Below are positions 35,252-46,834 of a DNA stretch of 64,000 nucleotides, piece after piece. The position numbers and the translations under genes were made by a program. Within the stretch, counting starts at the first letter, position 1, and each line of letters opens with the position of its first letter. This DNA comes from Apium graveolens. Its lineage: Eukaryota; Streptophyta; Magnoliopsida; Apiales; Apiaceae. The stretch covers positions 130,984,673 through 131,048,672 of the forward strand of contig NC_133647.1 in NCBI RefSeq assembly GCF_009905375.1. The letters are read 5' to 3'. The notes beneath the pieces were generated by a model that was given only the letters and a program-made list of their open reading frames with translations, ran no database searches and had not been told where the DNA came from.

Positions 35252-37043
35252 TTCTGATACCTGCTTCAGGATCTCCAATTATTAAGTCAGGTGTATGTGA
35301 TTTAGTCCACTTCCTTGCAGATGGAAGTTGAGCTCTAGAACTGGATCCTCCCCCATGATCCATGTTGTCTCCATCAGCATTTTCAGATGCTCCCCCTGAA
35401 GTTATGCTCTCTGAGATTCCAGAATTTGAGTTGGATCCGTCAGGAATTGAAGAATTAGAGTTTCCAGAATTGTCAGAATTTGGCTCATCAGAAATTGATG
35501 AATCAGAACTTGAAGAGCCCGTGACTGGTTCTGATGCTTCTTGAGAGTCTTGAGATGTGGTGTGATCATCAGCTTGCTCCCCCTGAACAGGTGCATTTTT
35601 CTTTGGAGCAGTTACCACAGTTTCAATGACATCAGAATTTAACCCGTCAGAACTTACAGGATCAGGATTTAGGTCATCAGAATTTACAGAATCAGAATTT
35701 ACATCTTCATTTTCAAATCTCAACTGATCATGATCATTGAAATCTTCAAGTTCAGTAATCTTTTTATCATCAAAAGATACATTAATAGATTCCATGACAA
35801 CCCGTGTTCTTAAATTGTAGACTCTGAAGGCTTTTGTGGAAAGTGGATATCCGACAAAAATTCCTTCATCGGCTTTTAGATAAAATTTTGACAGCTGTTC
35901 AGGATGAGTCTTAAGAACAAAACACTTACATCCAAATACATGAAAGTATTTCAGATTTGGCTTCTTTTTCTTCACCATCTCATATGGTGTTTTTACATGC
36001 TTGTTTATGAGTGTAACATTCTGTGTAAAACAAGCAGTCTGCACAGCTTCAGCCCAAATATAGGTTGGTAGCTTTACTTCATCAAGCATAGTTCGTGCAG
36101 CTTCAATAAGAGTCATGTTCTTTCTTTCTACAACTCCATTCTGCTGTGGAGTTCCGGGTGTATAAAATTCCTTCTTTATTCCTTGCTCTTTACAGAACTC
36201 TTCCATGATTGAATTCTTGAACTCAGTGCCATTATCACTTCTTATTATTTTAACAGAATCTTTGACTAACGTATCCAGCTGTCTGACATGATCAGTTAGA
36301 GTAGATTCAGTTTCATTTTTCTTGTGCAAGAAATACACCCAAGTGTATCTTGTGAACTCATCCACTATAACCATAGTATATTTCTTCTTTGCAATAGACA
36401 TGACATTGACTGGACCAAATAGATCAACATGTAGTAAGTGATAAGGCTCAAGAATTGAGGATTCAGTTTTGCTCTTGAATGAAGATTTTCTTTGTTTTGC
36501 CTTTTGACATGAGTCACAAAGACCATCAGGAGCAAATATTGATTTTGGCAGTCCTCTCACAAGATCTTTCTTTACTAGCTCATTTATGTTGTTAAAATTT
36601 AAATGAGAGAGTCTCTTGTGCCAATTCCATCTTTCTTCAATTGATGTTCTGCTTAACAGACAGATTGCAGAACCATCAGAATTTGTTGAAATTCTGGCTT
36701 CATATATGTTACCATGTATGTAACCTTTCAGAACTACTTTGCCTGTAGAATTACTTACAACTTCACAGTGTTCTTCAAAGAAATCCACATGATAACCTCT
36801 GTCACAGATTTGACTCACACTTAGCAGATTGTGTTTAAGTCCTGAGACAAGAGCTACTGTTTCAATTATGACATTCCCAAGATTGATATTGCCATATCCC
36901 AAAGTCTTTCCCATGTTTCCATCTCCATAAGAAACTCCTGGGCCAGCTTTCTCCACAAAGTCTGATAGCAGGGCTTTATTTCCAGTCATATGTCCTGAAC
37001 ATCCACTATCCAGAACCAGGATGTTTTTCTTGTTGCCCTGCAA
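35232..37043 (-). CDS. Sirevirus protease-integrase
   Basis: An open 603-codon frame. Residues about 8-20 hold the aspartic protease signature LVLDSGCSGHMTGN. The gag-pre-integrase zinc finger is at about 140-190 (HKRLSHLNFN ... LCDSCQKAKQR). The integrase core has its acidic triad visible in HVDLFGP, RSDNGTEF and NGVVERKNMTL (about 207-320). The tail (430-600) is Ser/Asp/Asn rich. The frame ends inside a linker just before RT, so the gag-pol polyprotein is interrupted here. This is the longest intact ORF of the element. Confidence 0.9.
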   Translation of the reverse strand: MQGNKKNILVLDSGCSGHMTGNKALLSDFVEKAGPGVSYGDGNMGKTLGYGNINLGNVIIETVALVSGLKHNLLSVSQICDRGYHVDFFEEHCEVVSNSTGKVVLKGYIHGNIYEARISTNSDGSAICLLSRTSIEERWNWHKRLSHLNFNNINELVKKDLVRGLPKSIFAPDGLCDSCQKAKQRKSSFKSKTESSILEPYHLLHVDLFGPVNVMSIAKKKYTMVIVDEFTRYTWVYFLHKKNETESTLTDHVRQLDTLVKDSVKIIRSDNGTEFKNSIMEEFCKEQGIKKEFYTPGTPQQNGVVERKNMTLIEAARTMLDEVKLPTYIWAEAVQTACFTQNVTLINKHVKTPYEMVKKKKPNLKYFHVFGCKCFVLKTHPEQLSKFYLKADEGIFVGYPLSTKAFRVYNLRTRVVMESINVSFDDKKITELEDFNDHDQLRFENEDVNSDSVNSDDLNPDPVSSDGLNSDVIETVVTAPKKNAPVQGEQADDHTTSQDSQEASEPVTGSSSSDSSISDEPNSDNSGNSNSSIPDGSNSNSGISESITSGGASENADGDNMDHGGGSSSRAQLPSARKWTKSHTPDLIIGDPEAGIRTRTTIN

Positions 37044-37055
37044 TCACAAAGACCA

Positions 37056-39367
37056 CTATTGATTAGTTTTAAGGACCCAGACTTGCTTGGATCCTTTGGC
37101 CTTGTTGAGTTTGTTAGCATTTGCAGCGGATTTAGTTTCAGAGTTTATGCTAACATGCTTTTTATCAGACTTTATATCAGACTTTGCATCGGGATTTACA
37201 CTAGAAGGAATTACACTAACTTTCTTTAAAGAAGGTTTTGTTTCATAATAATCATAGTACAAACTATGATATTCCTTGCAAGTATAAATAGAATGCATAA
37301 ACTACCATAATGAAAACAAGGATTTTATGGTTTAAACCTAACAGACTGACTCTTAATTCCTGATCTAGGAGGTAAAGAGTTTATATCTTTATTTTTCCTG
37401 CAAAAAGAAGCAAAATGGTTAGAGTTTCCATAATTATAGCATTTCTTTCTAGGAGCATTAGGAACAGGCATATAATTATTACTTTTATTCACACCTTCCT
37501 TTCCATTCCTATTTTTCCTAGATTTCTTTACCTTGTTCACATTTTTAATCTCTTTCAGCTTATACTTAAGCTGCTTCTTTGTCATTAAGCCAATGTTTAC
37601 CAAAGTTGGTTTATCCTGTTTTAATTTGTCAGAAGTTGACTTTTCTTTGACTTCTATTTTAAAGTCGTTCATCTCTTTAGCATCAGACACAACAGTTTTT
37701 GCAACAAATTAAACAGGATTTACTTTTGGCTTTTCAGTCTGTTTGATAGCTATTGGCTTAATTAGCAAAGTCCCTTTCTCACTTTTACCATCTTTATAAC
37801 CTAAGCCCTCTTTCCAATTTCCACTATTTAGAATATTCTGAGTTGTTCTGCCTGAGTTAGTCCAAATCCTGATGAGGTTTTTAGGTAATCATTCTGTTTA
37901 AGCAATTCATTCTTAACATACACAGCATTATCTCTCTCTGTCTGAATAGTGTTCATTTTGACTAACTCTTTTTCAAGATAGCTATTTCTGTTTTTGTACT
38001 TTAGATTTTCGGATTTTAATCTTTCATTTTCTAAAGTCTGATCTCTATAGCTAATATAAATGTTTTTCAGAAATAATCTCACCTCAATAATATCTTTTGT
38101 ATCAAAAGCAAGAGTTGATAGAGGTATCTTTAGTTCAGCAGCATCAGAATTGCTATCAGTATTTGCCATTAAGGCATAGTTTACCTCTTCTTCAGATTCT
38201 GAAGTGTCTGCCCAGTTTTTCTTCTTTGTGATAAATGTTTGGCCTTTATCACCTTTTTCTTTCTTGCAATCAGGAGAAATGTGGCCTCTTTCACCATAAT
38301 TGTAGCATTTGACATTTGAGTTGTCTCCTCTGTCAGACTTTCCTCCTTTGTCTTCAGTCTTTATGAACCCTTTCTTGTCAGAACTTCCACCTTTCCTGGA
38401 AAACTTCTTACCCTTTCTGAATTTCTTGTAGGCTATCTTTGTGATAACTTCACCATAAGAGCACACAGTTGCATCATCTCTGCATCAACATCCACTTCAG
38501 ATAAATTTTTAGGTTCTGAATCATCATCATCAGAATCTAATGAATCTGAATCAGACTGTATGATGAGAGTCTTTCCTTTTGCCTTTCTAGAGACAATTGG
38601 CTTTTCTTCAGTCTTTAAAGCAACTGTCTCGGACTTTCCTCCATGCCTCTTCTTTCTTTGCTCCATCTCAAGTTCATGAGTCTTGAGGATCCCAAGATTT
38701 CATCAAGAGACATATCAGTAAGTTCATAGTTGTCTCTTATTGTAGTAGCTTTCAAATCCCACTTTTCAGGGAGAGCTAGTAGGAATTTCAGATTTGAATC
38801 TTCTGTATCATATTCCTTATCCACTAGTGACAGATCATTCAACAGCTTTGTGAATCTGTCATATGTATTAGTTAGTGACTCATCAGATTTTAAATCAAAG
38901 TGCTCATACTCTTGTGTGAGTATTGTCAACCTGTTCTTTTTGATGGCATTGGTTCCTTGACATCTCACTTCCAATGCATCCCAGATTTCTTTTGCAGTCT
39001 TGCATCCAATCACCCTGTTTGACATGACATTGTCAAGTGCACTATGAAGCAAATGTCTTACTTTTGCATCATTTCCTAGTGAGGACATGTCTTCAGTGGT
39101 GAGTTCTCTCTTTTCTTTGGGAATCATCTTATGTGGCTCATTCCCAACTGCAACAGAAAGCTTTGTGGGCTTGTGTGGACCATCATGAATTCTATCTAAA
39201 TATTCTGGATCTGTAGCTTCCAGAAACATGGCCATCTTCACACTCCATACAGGGTACTCAGACACCCTGAGCATAGGAACCCTGATGGTTTCATATCTAC
39301 TGGTGTTTTGAATGAGTTGAACCTTTGCAGGTTCTTGGGGGTCTTGTGTTTTTGATTGATTAGACAT
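37056..39367 (-). pseudogene. Sirevirus Gag
   Basis: The start at 39367 lies 49 bases from the primer site. The first frame (39367-38615) carries the UBN2/DUF4219-type Gag domain: TSRYETIRVPMLRVSEYPVW, KTAKEIWDALEVRCQG, LLNDLSLVDKEYD. It shifts frame near 38640 and continues in pieces 38666-38433, 38466-37828, 37690-37325 and 37298-37056. The CCHC knuckles read CYNYGERGHISPDC and CYNYGNSNHFASFC: in both, the second cysteine is Tyr, probably C to Y by G-to-A transition. A coiled-coil segment (LENERLKSENLKYKNRNSYL) follows the first knuckle. Multiple frameshifts show it is dead. Confidence 0.85.
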
Positions 39368-39415
39368 GATTGATTGTTTGTTTGGATCTTAACTGTTTGT
39401 AAGCTTAACAGATTG

Positions 39416-39427
39416 GCTCTGATACCA
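39416..39427 (-). promoter_or_regulatory. Primer binding site of Sirevirus, tRNA-iMet
   Basis: The plus strand GCTCTGATACCA, two bases from the LTR start at 39430. Confidence 0.9.
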
Positions 39428-39429
39428 CT

Positions 39430-39988
39430 TGTTAGGCCTCAATGATACTATAGAAGGGGGTTGAATATAGTATGTACAATCAATTCGATTATAAACTCAA
39501 GTATATATAGAAAACAAGTTTATTCAATATATCAAACTCTGTTACAGTAGGTTTAATCTACTCTTTCAGTGATGTATGATATCACTAAGAGCTGTTAGGG
39601 TTATAATGAATAATATTCTCGTGAATGATAACACTTATAGTGTAAACCCTAATCTGTGTTTATATACTACACAATTACAAGATATCTCCTAATTGATATG
39701 ATATGTTCTGTTTCCTAAAATACATCAATCAGAGATTATCTACTGTAATCCTTTAGCTATACAACTCTCCAAGCATATCTTCTTTTGTTTAATCCATATC
39801 ATCTCCTGTAAATCAGCCGTTTTTCATCCCTGAAGTGTATCTGCACTTAAGTTCTGATATAAGTCCTAATGGCTTAAGTTCTGATAACTTCCTGTCTTCA
39901 GTAAGTTCTGATTTCCAATTAAGTTCTGATAGTAAGTTCTGAAACTAAACAAATCAGATTAGACATGACATCACAAATATATCTAACA
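39430..39988 (-). repeat. 5' LTR of Sirevirus
   Basis: 559 bp, TGTTAGGCCTCAATG to ATATCTAACA on the plus strand, followed by AAAAA. It pairs with the LTR at 26230. Confidence 0.95.
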
Positions 39989-40329
39989 AAAAATTCACTT
40001 CTCTCTCTTCTTTTTACATTTCTCTCTCTCTTTGTTCCACTTTTTGTCCATACCTTTTCAAATTTATTAATATAATAATAATAAGAAATGAAGATAAGGA
40101 TCATTGTTGGAGTTGAAATTCAAAATTATGCCTTAAATTACTAAGAGTTAATATTTTATAATCTATCTATCTTATTATTAATAGCCCAACAAGGAGCAAA
40201 TTAATGAGACAATAAAAACCTGAAAATTCTTGAGCCATTTTAATCCCTTTTAAAATCGTGAGTCATTTTATTGTAAGTAAAAAGACAAGATTGCCCTATC
40301 CCACAGAAATAACCCGTGTTGTTTTAGGT

Positions 40330-41785
40330 GGGTTTATCGGAACCCTTGTCACTTGTATTTTCCAAGCCCTGCTTTTTGTCTCGGCGGTTTAGAACTTCTG
40401 GGCTTGCTGCGTGGCACCGATCAATCCGCCGGTGGGAATAGAGAATCAGATCGAAAGCGGTGATATCGATAAGAGCTCAATCATAAGTTTGTATCCATTG
40501 TGATTGTTTGTTTGGGTTTGTGTGTATAGGCGTGTGTAAGTACCTGTGTTGTTGTGCTCGTCTTATGTATATAAAGTGAACATATATATCCATCGCTTAT
40601 CAATGTTTGCCCACCATTTTATTTACCGTTTCCAAGAATTATCCCCCGGGAATTGTGTTTTATATAATACTTGTATTGTATGTATTAGTCCGAATTGCCT
40701 ATTATTAGATAGAGTTTTGGAAATCGGGAATCGATGGTATTGTGAAATTGGATTTAATATAGAGATATATAAGTACTGTTGGTTACGTTTAAATGTTTAA
40801 ATGTATTAGACGGCTGTGTAAGGTGATTACATGATCTTTTCTCATGCTTTATGTTCTTTTTTGTGTTTTTCTGAATTCTCGGTCTTTTGGTTTCTTGGGC
40901 AGGGCAGTGAAAACTATTGTATCACCACAATGGTGTAGATTCTCTTTAATGGTCGAGTCGTGTATTGACCTATATTTTGACATTACTCTTATATCTATAT
41001 TGCATAAGAACAAATAATAATGATTTTTGTAATTACATATGAAATTAAGCGCTAGAGGCTTTCTGCCAAATAAGGTGTATAATCACACGTGATTGACAAT
41101 GGTAGATTGTCACACGCAATTTGGTATTATTCCGCAATACTAACGTTAATGTTATGGGTTTAGAAAATATTAAGCTGATTGTGGGCATTTTACTTGAATA
41201 TTTGATTAACATGTATGAACCAAATGTTTGATGCGTTGGTCGTGGCTTTAATATATCTAGATATTGTGAATGCAAATCAATCTTAGTATTGTGTGACAAC
41301 TTATGTACCTTAGGCGCCCCAAGACGCTCAAAACCACCTGATGTCGTAGCCAAAGGCTCAGATTATACTGCCTCATCTTCGTTATATTAAGAAATGAGGA
41401 GAAAAACTGTATTTTAATGATAGTTGTAAACACATTTAGTATGGAGTTAGTAATTAGAAAATAATATAGTGAGTTTATACCTTCTCGATGATCTTGAGTA
41501 TTTTAACTCCAGGCAACAAACGATTTAGATCAAAATATATATGATGTCTATCATGTGCTATTTTTCAGACTTACAAGTGCAGCAAATATACCACTCATAT
41601 TCCCATGAAAGGTCATCACATTGAGATTTAGACTTTTAGAATCTATTACCACTAATATAGCTTTGCGAAGACATCTTGTTCTATGTTACCCCTTTTATAC
41701 ATACAGTCATACATATATCCAATAAGACCCGTTTGCACACATCTCATTTTCTTATGTTTCTTTGTATAACCTTTGTCATTTATAG
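40330..41785. other. Helitron interior, no recognised gene
   Basis: Expressed-looking GC-rich piece at 40360-40450 (TTTTTGTCTCGGCGGTTTAG...) that may be a captured promoter or 5' UTR, then AT-rich intron-like sequence. A minus-strand open stretch at 41353-41045 has no recognisable domain. Confidence 0.35.
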
Positions 41786-42971
41786 GGACTGTGATTATAG
41801 AAGAAGTTGGGCGTGCTTTAGAAAAAATTGACAAAGCTGTATTGGGTCGAGCGGCCGAGGCTGTCCTGACAAAAGTGCAACCTCAATTGTCGGAGATAAA
41901 AGTACGCAGGAAAAGTTAATAAGCGTGTATCATAAATTAGAAACCACATCAAGGTTAAAAACCCCTAATTTTGAATGTTTCATAGTTCACAGCTTCACTA
42001 TAATCCTGATCATTTATTCTAAAAAATGCAGTTGCAGAACAAGATTATGAAAAGAAAAAATGTAAAGAAAAAATTACAAAGCTCTCCGAAGGTATTTTTG
42101 TCATTCAGACATGTTTAATGTGAATTTACGCCACTCGAGCTTATTAAAGAGTGACATAGTTTAATTTATTTATAGTTGTTTCAAATCACTTTATGTGTAG
42201 GTTGGAGCACAAATCGAAACAGAGTTGAAAGAGAGAAAGCTTATAGTAGAATATGCTTTTAAAAAAATGTATGCATGTTTTTTCAGATTAAAAGTTTATG
42301 ATGTGAACATAGTTGCTTCAGATAGGGAGGCTAACAGAGGCATGTATCCAAACATTTATCTGACAGCTGTTGAGAAAATGATTGTTGTTGGTGGTGGATG
42401 TACCTTTTTAAGGTTAGCTGCAAAGTTGATGGCATTAAAGGCAGGCCTGAGAATGATGAAGAAAAGGTAGTTTTTTTATTTTACCACTTGACAATACCCG
42501 AATGTGTAGATAATTTTTTCAGCCGTATCGATGCTCTTTGCAACTGTGTTAACTTTATGTAAATAATTTGATATAGTGTATTAAATTTTCCCCACCTTTA
42601 AAAGCGATGATCACTCTATTGAGTACTTTGCGAGAAACCGTCGGCTAAGTATTTGAGAAGTAAGGCTTAGATGTGACTTGCAGGTTAAGGAGGATATAGT
42701 CAAAAGACCTTTAAGTTATCCTTTCAAGTTAATTACCAAAAATATTGGTGTTAATGGAAGTGTTGTCAGTGAAAAGGTAATTGAAACCATTTTGTTTTAC
42801 TTTTATTTTTCATTTTGATTAGGTATAGTTGCTTTGTGATGTAGTATTTTTCATTTCAACCAAATTTGTGCAATCTAGGTACTTGCCTCGGACCACCAGA
42901 ACTATAGATATAATGCAGCCATCGGAAACTATGAAGATTTGATGGCTGCTGGGATTATTGACCCAACCAAG
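41786..42971 (+). pseudogene. Chloroplast chaperonin-60 subunit beta, internal gene fragment (five exons with introns)
   Basis: Exon 1 (41786 to about 41933) reads TVIIEEVGRALEKIDKAVLG and, in shifted frames, ATSIVGDKSTQE and VNKRV. Exon 2 (42032-42091) reads AEQDYEKKKCKEKITKLSEG. Exon 3 (42201-42466) reads [20 protein letters not shown], a foreign insert of about 100 bases, then [20 protein letters not shown] and, shifted, ENDEEK. Exon 4 (42684-42776) reads [20 protein letters not shown] and [11 protein letters not shown]. Exon 5 (42879-42971) reads [20 protein letters not shown]. The order and the AG/GT borders match the C-terminal half of the RuBisCO-binding chaperonin beta subunit. The N-terminal half and last exon are absent. 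Frameshifts in exons 1 and 3 show it makes no chaperonin. Its place inside a Helitron suggests gene capture. Confidence 0.85.
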
Positions 42972-44344
42972 GTAAGCGCTGTGTTAAAATACTGCAAGCA
43001 TGTCCAATATGAACTCAGGCCAGTAAAGATTTTGCAGATGGTATACTATTTTCTGAATATTTAACAGTTAGGACAGAAAAATCAGGACCACCATTCTAAT
43101 ATAAATTTTAGGCATAAAGGCAAAAATATATCTTCAACTATTACAAAGTTACTGGAATTTGATCTGCCTTGAAAAGTTGACCTGAATATTCTTTTTGTTA
43201 CCCACTTATGCCGCATTCGCTCAAACTTAAACTATTGTTATGATAACTCTCTAAGAAAACACCTGAATTTAGAACTTCTCTCATGTATGCAACTATATTT
43301 ACTAAATCTTAAGCCTTTGTTATTTAATGTCACAGGAGAGCAAATAGCTTCTGATCCATTGCCATGTAACTCAAGGCACAATCGCAGAAGACTAGAAGTA
43401 GTCAGAGTATTGCAATTCGATTAATAAATATTTGTACTATTTCCATTATGCATGATATGCATAATATTAAAATCATCTATAAAAATTGAATGTTTTTATT
43501 ATACATGATATGCATAATATTAAAACCATCTATAAAAAATGAATATTGAAGAAACTGATGCAGTGCTAAAGGCCGAAAAGAAACTAACACCGTGCATCCC
43601 TTTTGCAAGGTCTGTATCTCCACTTCTTAGTATACACTATGTAGCAAGAACCACATAAACTTGAACCCTTGACCAACCATATTTTATTATTTTAGCTAAT
43701 CGGTTAATCGAGGGGATATTATACGAGTGGAATTTTTTTAATTAGTATGTACCTATGAAAATGGATACGTTTTAGATATATTTAATTATTTTGATTTTCG
43801 AATATAAATGACCTTTTTTTTTAAACATGTGTACATGATACTTTTTAATATTCTTAATTATATTTAATTGCTTTTTTCTTTAATTATATGACATTCATAT
43901 ACTTTTTAGAAGGAGCATTATCAATTTTAAATTTAAAAACTATATTAATATTAGCGAATTAAAATGTTTTACACAAACTTTATAAGCAGAAAGAGAAGTA
44001 TTGGAATCACGTATTTGTAGAGGTGCCTTGTGTGCTGCTCGAGAAAATATAGTACACTCTTAGAGGATACGCAATAGGGTGCTTTAAAATCATGCACTGA
44101 TGATGGAGGTTTTGTGAAACATTTGTAGATTTTTATCGATATTCTTGTGCATTGATAATGGTGTTTGTAAAACTGGTGTACATGTTTATTGATACTCTTT
44201 TTAAAATGACTGTAGTTGGATACTTTAAATTAAATACATCATAGCAACACATATTAGAAAAATTATGATTGGATACTTCTAATACACCTTAACCTTACTA
44301 TACAAATTTAACATCTAAATGACGTGAATATACACATTTTATAA
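42972..44344. other. Helitron interior after chaperonin exons
   Basis: Begins as the intron after exon 5 (GTAAGC donor). The expected next chaperonin exon (VVRCCLEHA...) is not seen. Two short exon-like stretches (43335-43420 GEQIASDPLPCNSRHNRRRL; 43553-43612 TDAVLKAEKKLTPCIPFAR) are not recognised. A 58-base near-duplicate (ATACATGATATGCATAATATTAAAA...) occurs at about 43445 and 43500. Confidence 0.4.
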
Positions 44345-44345
44345 T

Positions 44346-46574
44346 CTATTATTATATTATTAATAGTCAAACATGGGGCATGATAAATAAATTGTGAGAC
44401 AACTTATTCAAAAAATAAATGATGAGAATGAGACAATTTATTCCCAATGAAAAGACCGTATTGCCCTTGCTTTATGTGCAGCATATGTCGATCGTCCGAA
44501 CACTGCCTTAACAAGAGCTGAACGCCTAAACCCTTGGAACTCAAGACCAATCGTCAGTTCTAGACTTGTAGTGATATCGCAGTTCCTTCGCTAAAAGAAA
44601 TGTAGATGTGCTCGACGAACAGCCTTTTGTAACTGCGTAGGGTTTCATGTCCATCGATTGCGGCGGGATCGTAATCTTTAATCTGGAAGCAATGGTAGGT
44701 GTAAGGTGTTTCGTTTCATATCTAACGTTATTGTGATAGTTATAGCCTTTTAATTTTTAATCTATTTCTGTTGTTTAGGGTAATTCGATTTCGGGTAAGT
44801 CCTTAACATTATTACGTTTGATATATTTAGGTTATATATTGAAGTTCTAGGATCAAGAATAGAGGATTCTAGGTGATATAAAGTTGCCCGGAGAAATTCG
44901 AGAATCAGGAGCCGGCCGAAAGAGAACTATAAGTTGTATAGGTAATTGATTGGTCTTAATCTGTGTTACTCTTCACACTATCTTGGTTAATACCCTCCTT
45001 CAAGCCCATGCCCAGTACATTAACATGAACTGATGTTCTGAAACAACAATTTTGTGTAGTGCTTGAATTATCAAATAATTTGAACTTGCAGACTTACTTA
45101 CAAGTGACCACTCAAGTATAATAGGCATGTTTCTCATCAGTGATAGGTTAAAATTTAACAAAGTCATACAGCTATAATCACATAATTAAAAAGTAGTAAA
45201 ATAAAGAAAATTGCTTATCCAAGGAGGAGGAAAGGATCGAATAGTTGGAGTTTTATTTCTACGTTTTTTCTAACATTATATCTTGATTTGGGTATTCCCA
45301 TGTTTTAGAATCCCTCGTTGGTTAAATTTTTATGTGTATTCATTCCTCTTTGTATAATCATGGCCAATATCGCTAAGTTTAAAATTTATAACATGTTCCC
45401 TGTACTGAATGTTAGTCTTTGAGATAGTGTGGCTGTTAATTGTTGAGTAACCAACTCATGTAAAACATTAAGGTGTTAAAGGAAGGTCTCAATATGATCA
45501 TATATTTAAAATTAATGTGTATATTGACAGGGGAAGACCTTTTGAGAAAAGAGAGGGCGACCTAGCGAAGCCAGAACTGAAGAGGTTTTGGACCGATTAA
45601 GATTATAGAGGCATAGGTTTATGCTTCTTATTTAATAGGTAAATTCATCCAAAAATACTGTAATATATATAATCTGGTTCTTCTGGTTTATATTGCAGTT
45701 GGTCAGCTTTTCGCCATCTCTATTTACAGGTATTATCGCATGTGAAACCTCATATACAAGTCTGATTCTCTATCTAAGCTCATTCTGATAGCAAGCTCAA
45801 CACAAGGTGGAATTGGTTGCTCATAGTTTTATACGCAGGCCAATGATCAAGGAAATCGTGAGACAAGAAAATCAAGGAAAAAACCTGAGAAAATTTATCC
45901 AAGGTGAAATGACTCCTTGCCTCTTTCTAACATCACATTCCCATCGTTCAAACTGCTTTTGCAACTGGCTTCATGTATGCCCGAACAAATTAACCTGCAT
46001 CCCCTCGGTTTCTCCATAATTCTCAGTTTACCCCCGGTACTTCCCCGATTGCAAATTATCATCAAATCTCTATTGTATGTGGTGCACGTATATTTGAGTC
46101 CGGATAATCTTGCATATTAGAAACTATTCTTATATCTAAGGTTCGGGAGCCGAGAGTCAAAAATTCAAGAATTGTAAACTGAATATAATATGGACTTACA
46201 TAGAGCTTCCTGCAATGTCTTGATGAATACTATTATTTCTACGACTGTTCCAGGTAATTACATGATCCCACCCATGCTTTCTGTTCTTTTTCTGTCGTTT
46301 GGATTGTATTTATTTGTGCCCCCAATTACTATACTTTTGGGTGGATTAGATTATGTCTTTAATTAGAGTTCTAGATAACTTTCTAATACTTTAATTCTCG
46401 CAAAGCTTTCTGATTTCTAAAAACTTGTGCCAATACTAACATGGTGTAAAACCAGAGTGAATATGAATTACTCACTTATCAATAAAATAAATAAATTTCC
46501 TTAAAGTGTAGTCTATGTAGACTGAGTGCAAAAAATAATACATTTTCCAAGGCTATAAGTTAAGAACTTATATA
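44346..46574. other. Helitron interior, left part
   Basis: GC-richer leader at 44480-44700, including a short GFMSIDCGG reading that might be a malectin-type exon start (too short to assign). Two overlapping open stretches at 45807-46120 are not recognised. The rest is AT-rich. Confidence 0.3.
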
Positions 46575-46830
46575 CTCCCTCCGTCCCAATTTATTTGTCC
46601 TGTTTGACTTTTTACGGTCAAACTGACTCAATTTTGACTGAAAATTTCATATAATATATAATTGAAAATATGTATTAAAATTATATCACTAGAATTACAT
46701 TTAATATATTTTAATATGCAATTTTCAGTTTTTTAAAATAATAAAATAATGTGTTTTTTATTTACGGTCAAAGTTAAGTTAATTTGATCATAAAAAATCA
46801 AACAATACATATAATTTGGGAAGGAGGGAG
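46575..46830. mobile_element. Stowaway-like (Tc1/mariner) MITE
   Basis: Inverted ends CTCCCTCCGTCCCAA and TTGGGAAGGAGGGAG flanked by TA on both sides (46573-46574, 46831-46832), 256 bp, AT-rich interior with TTTACGGTCAAA inverted motifs. Classic plant Stowaway-type structure; non-coding. Confidence 0.9.
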
Positions 46831-46834
46831 TATA

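Larger units (their letters stand above)
26230..39988 (-). mobile_element. Sirevirus (SIRE/Maximus-like Ty1-copia) retrotransposon, full length
   Basis: It has both LTRs (26230-26786 and 39430-39988), an iMet primer site, a polypurine tract, gag, protease-integrase, RT-RNase H and a long envelope-like ORF, all on the minus strand: 13.76 kb including a 1.3 kb nested solo LTR. The pol order protease, integrase, RT, RNase H is the copia order. An extra ORF after pol is the mark of Sireviruses. The flanking 5 bases are ATAAA and AAAAA, an imperfect target duplication. The two LTRs are very similar, with scattered substitutions, so the insertion is not ancient. Several frameshifts and stops make it non-autonomous. 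Confidence 0.9.
40162..44344 (+). mobile_element. Helitron-like segment with captured chaperonin fragment
   Basis: The start A|TCTATCTATCTTATTATTAATAG resembles the one at 44345, A|TCTATTATTATATTATTAATAG. Both are followed by a poorly conserved stretch mentioning AGACAA... and AAGACCGTATTGCCCT/AAGACAAGATTGCCCT. Helitrons begin TC and insert between A and T. No separate CTRR 3' end was found before 44345. Either this is the 5' part of a longer Helitron ending at 49402, or its 3' end was lost. The interior carries the chaperonin-60 beta exons at 41786-42971. Confidence 0.55.

Noticed and set aside
44640..44700. Malectin/LRR kinase exon (GFMSIDCGG)
   Set aside because: Fewer than ten residues match and no continuation was found.
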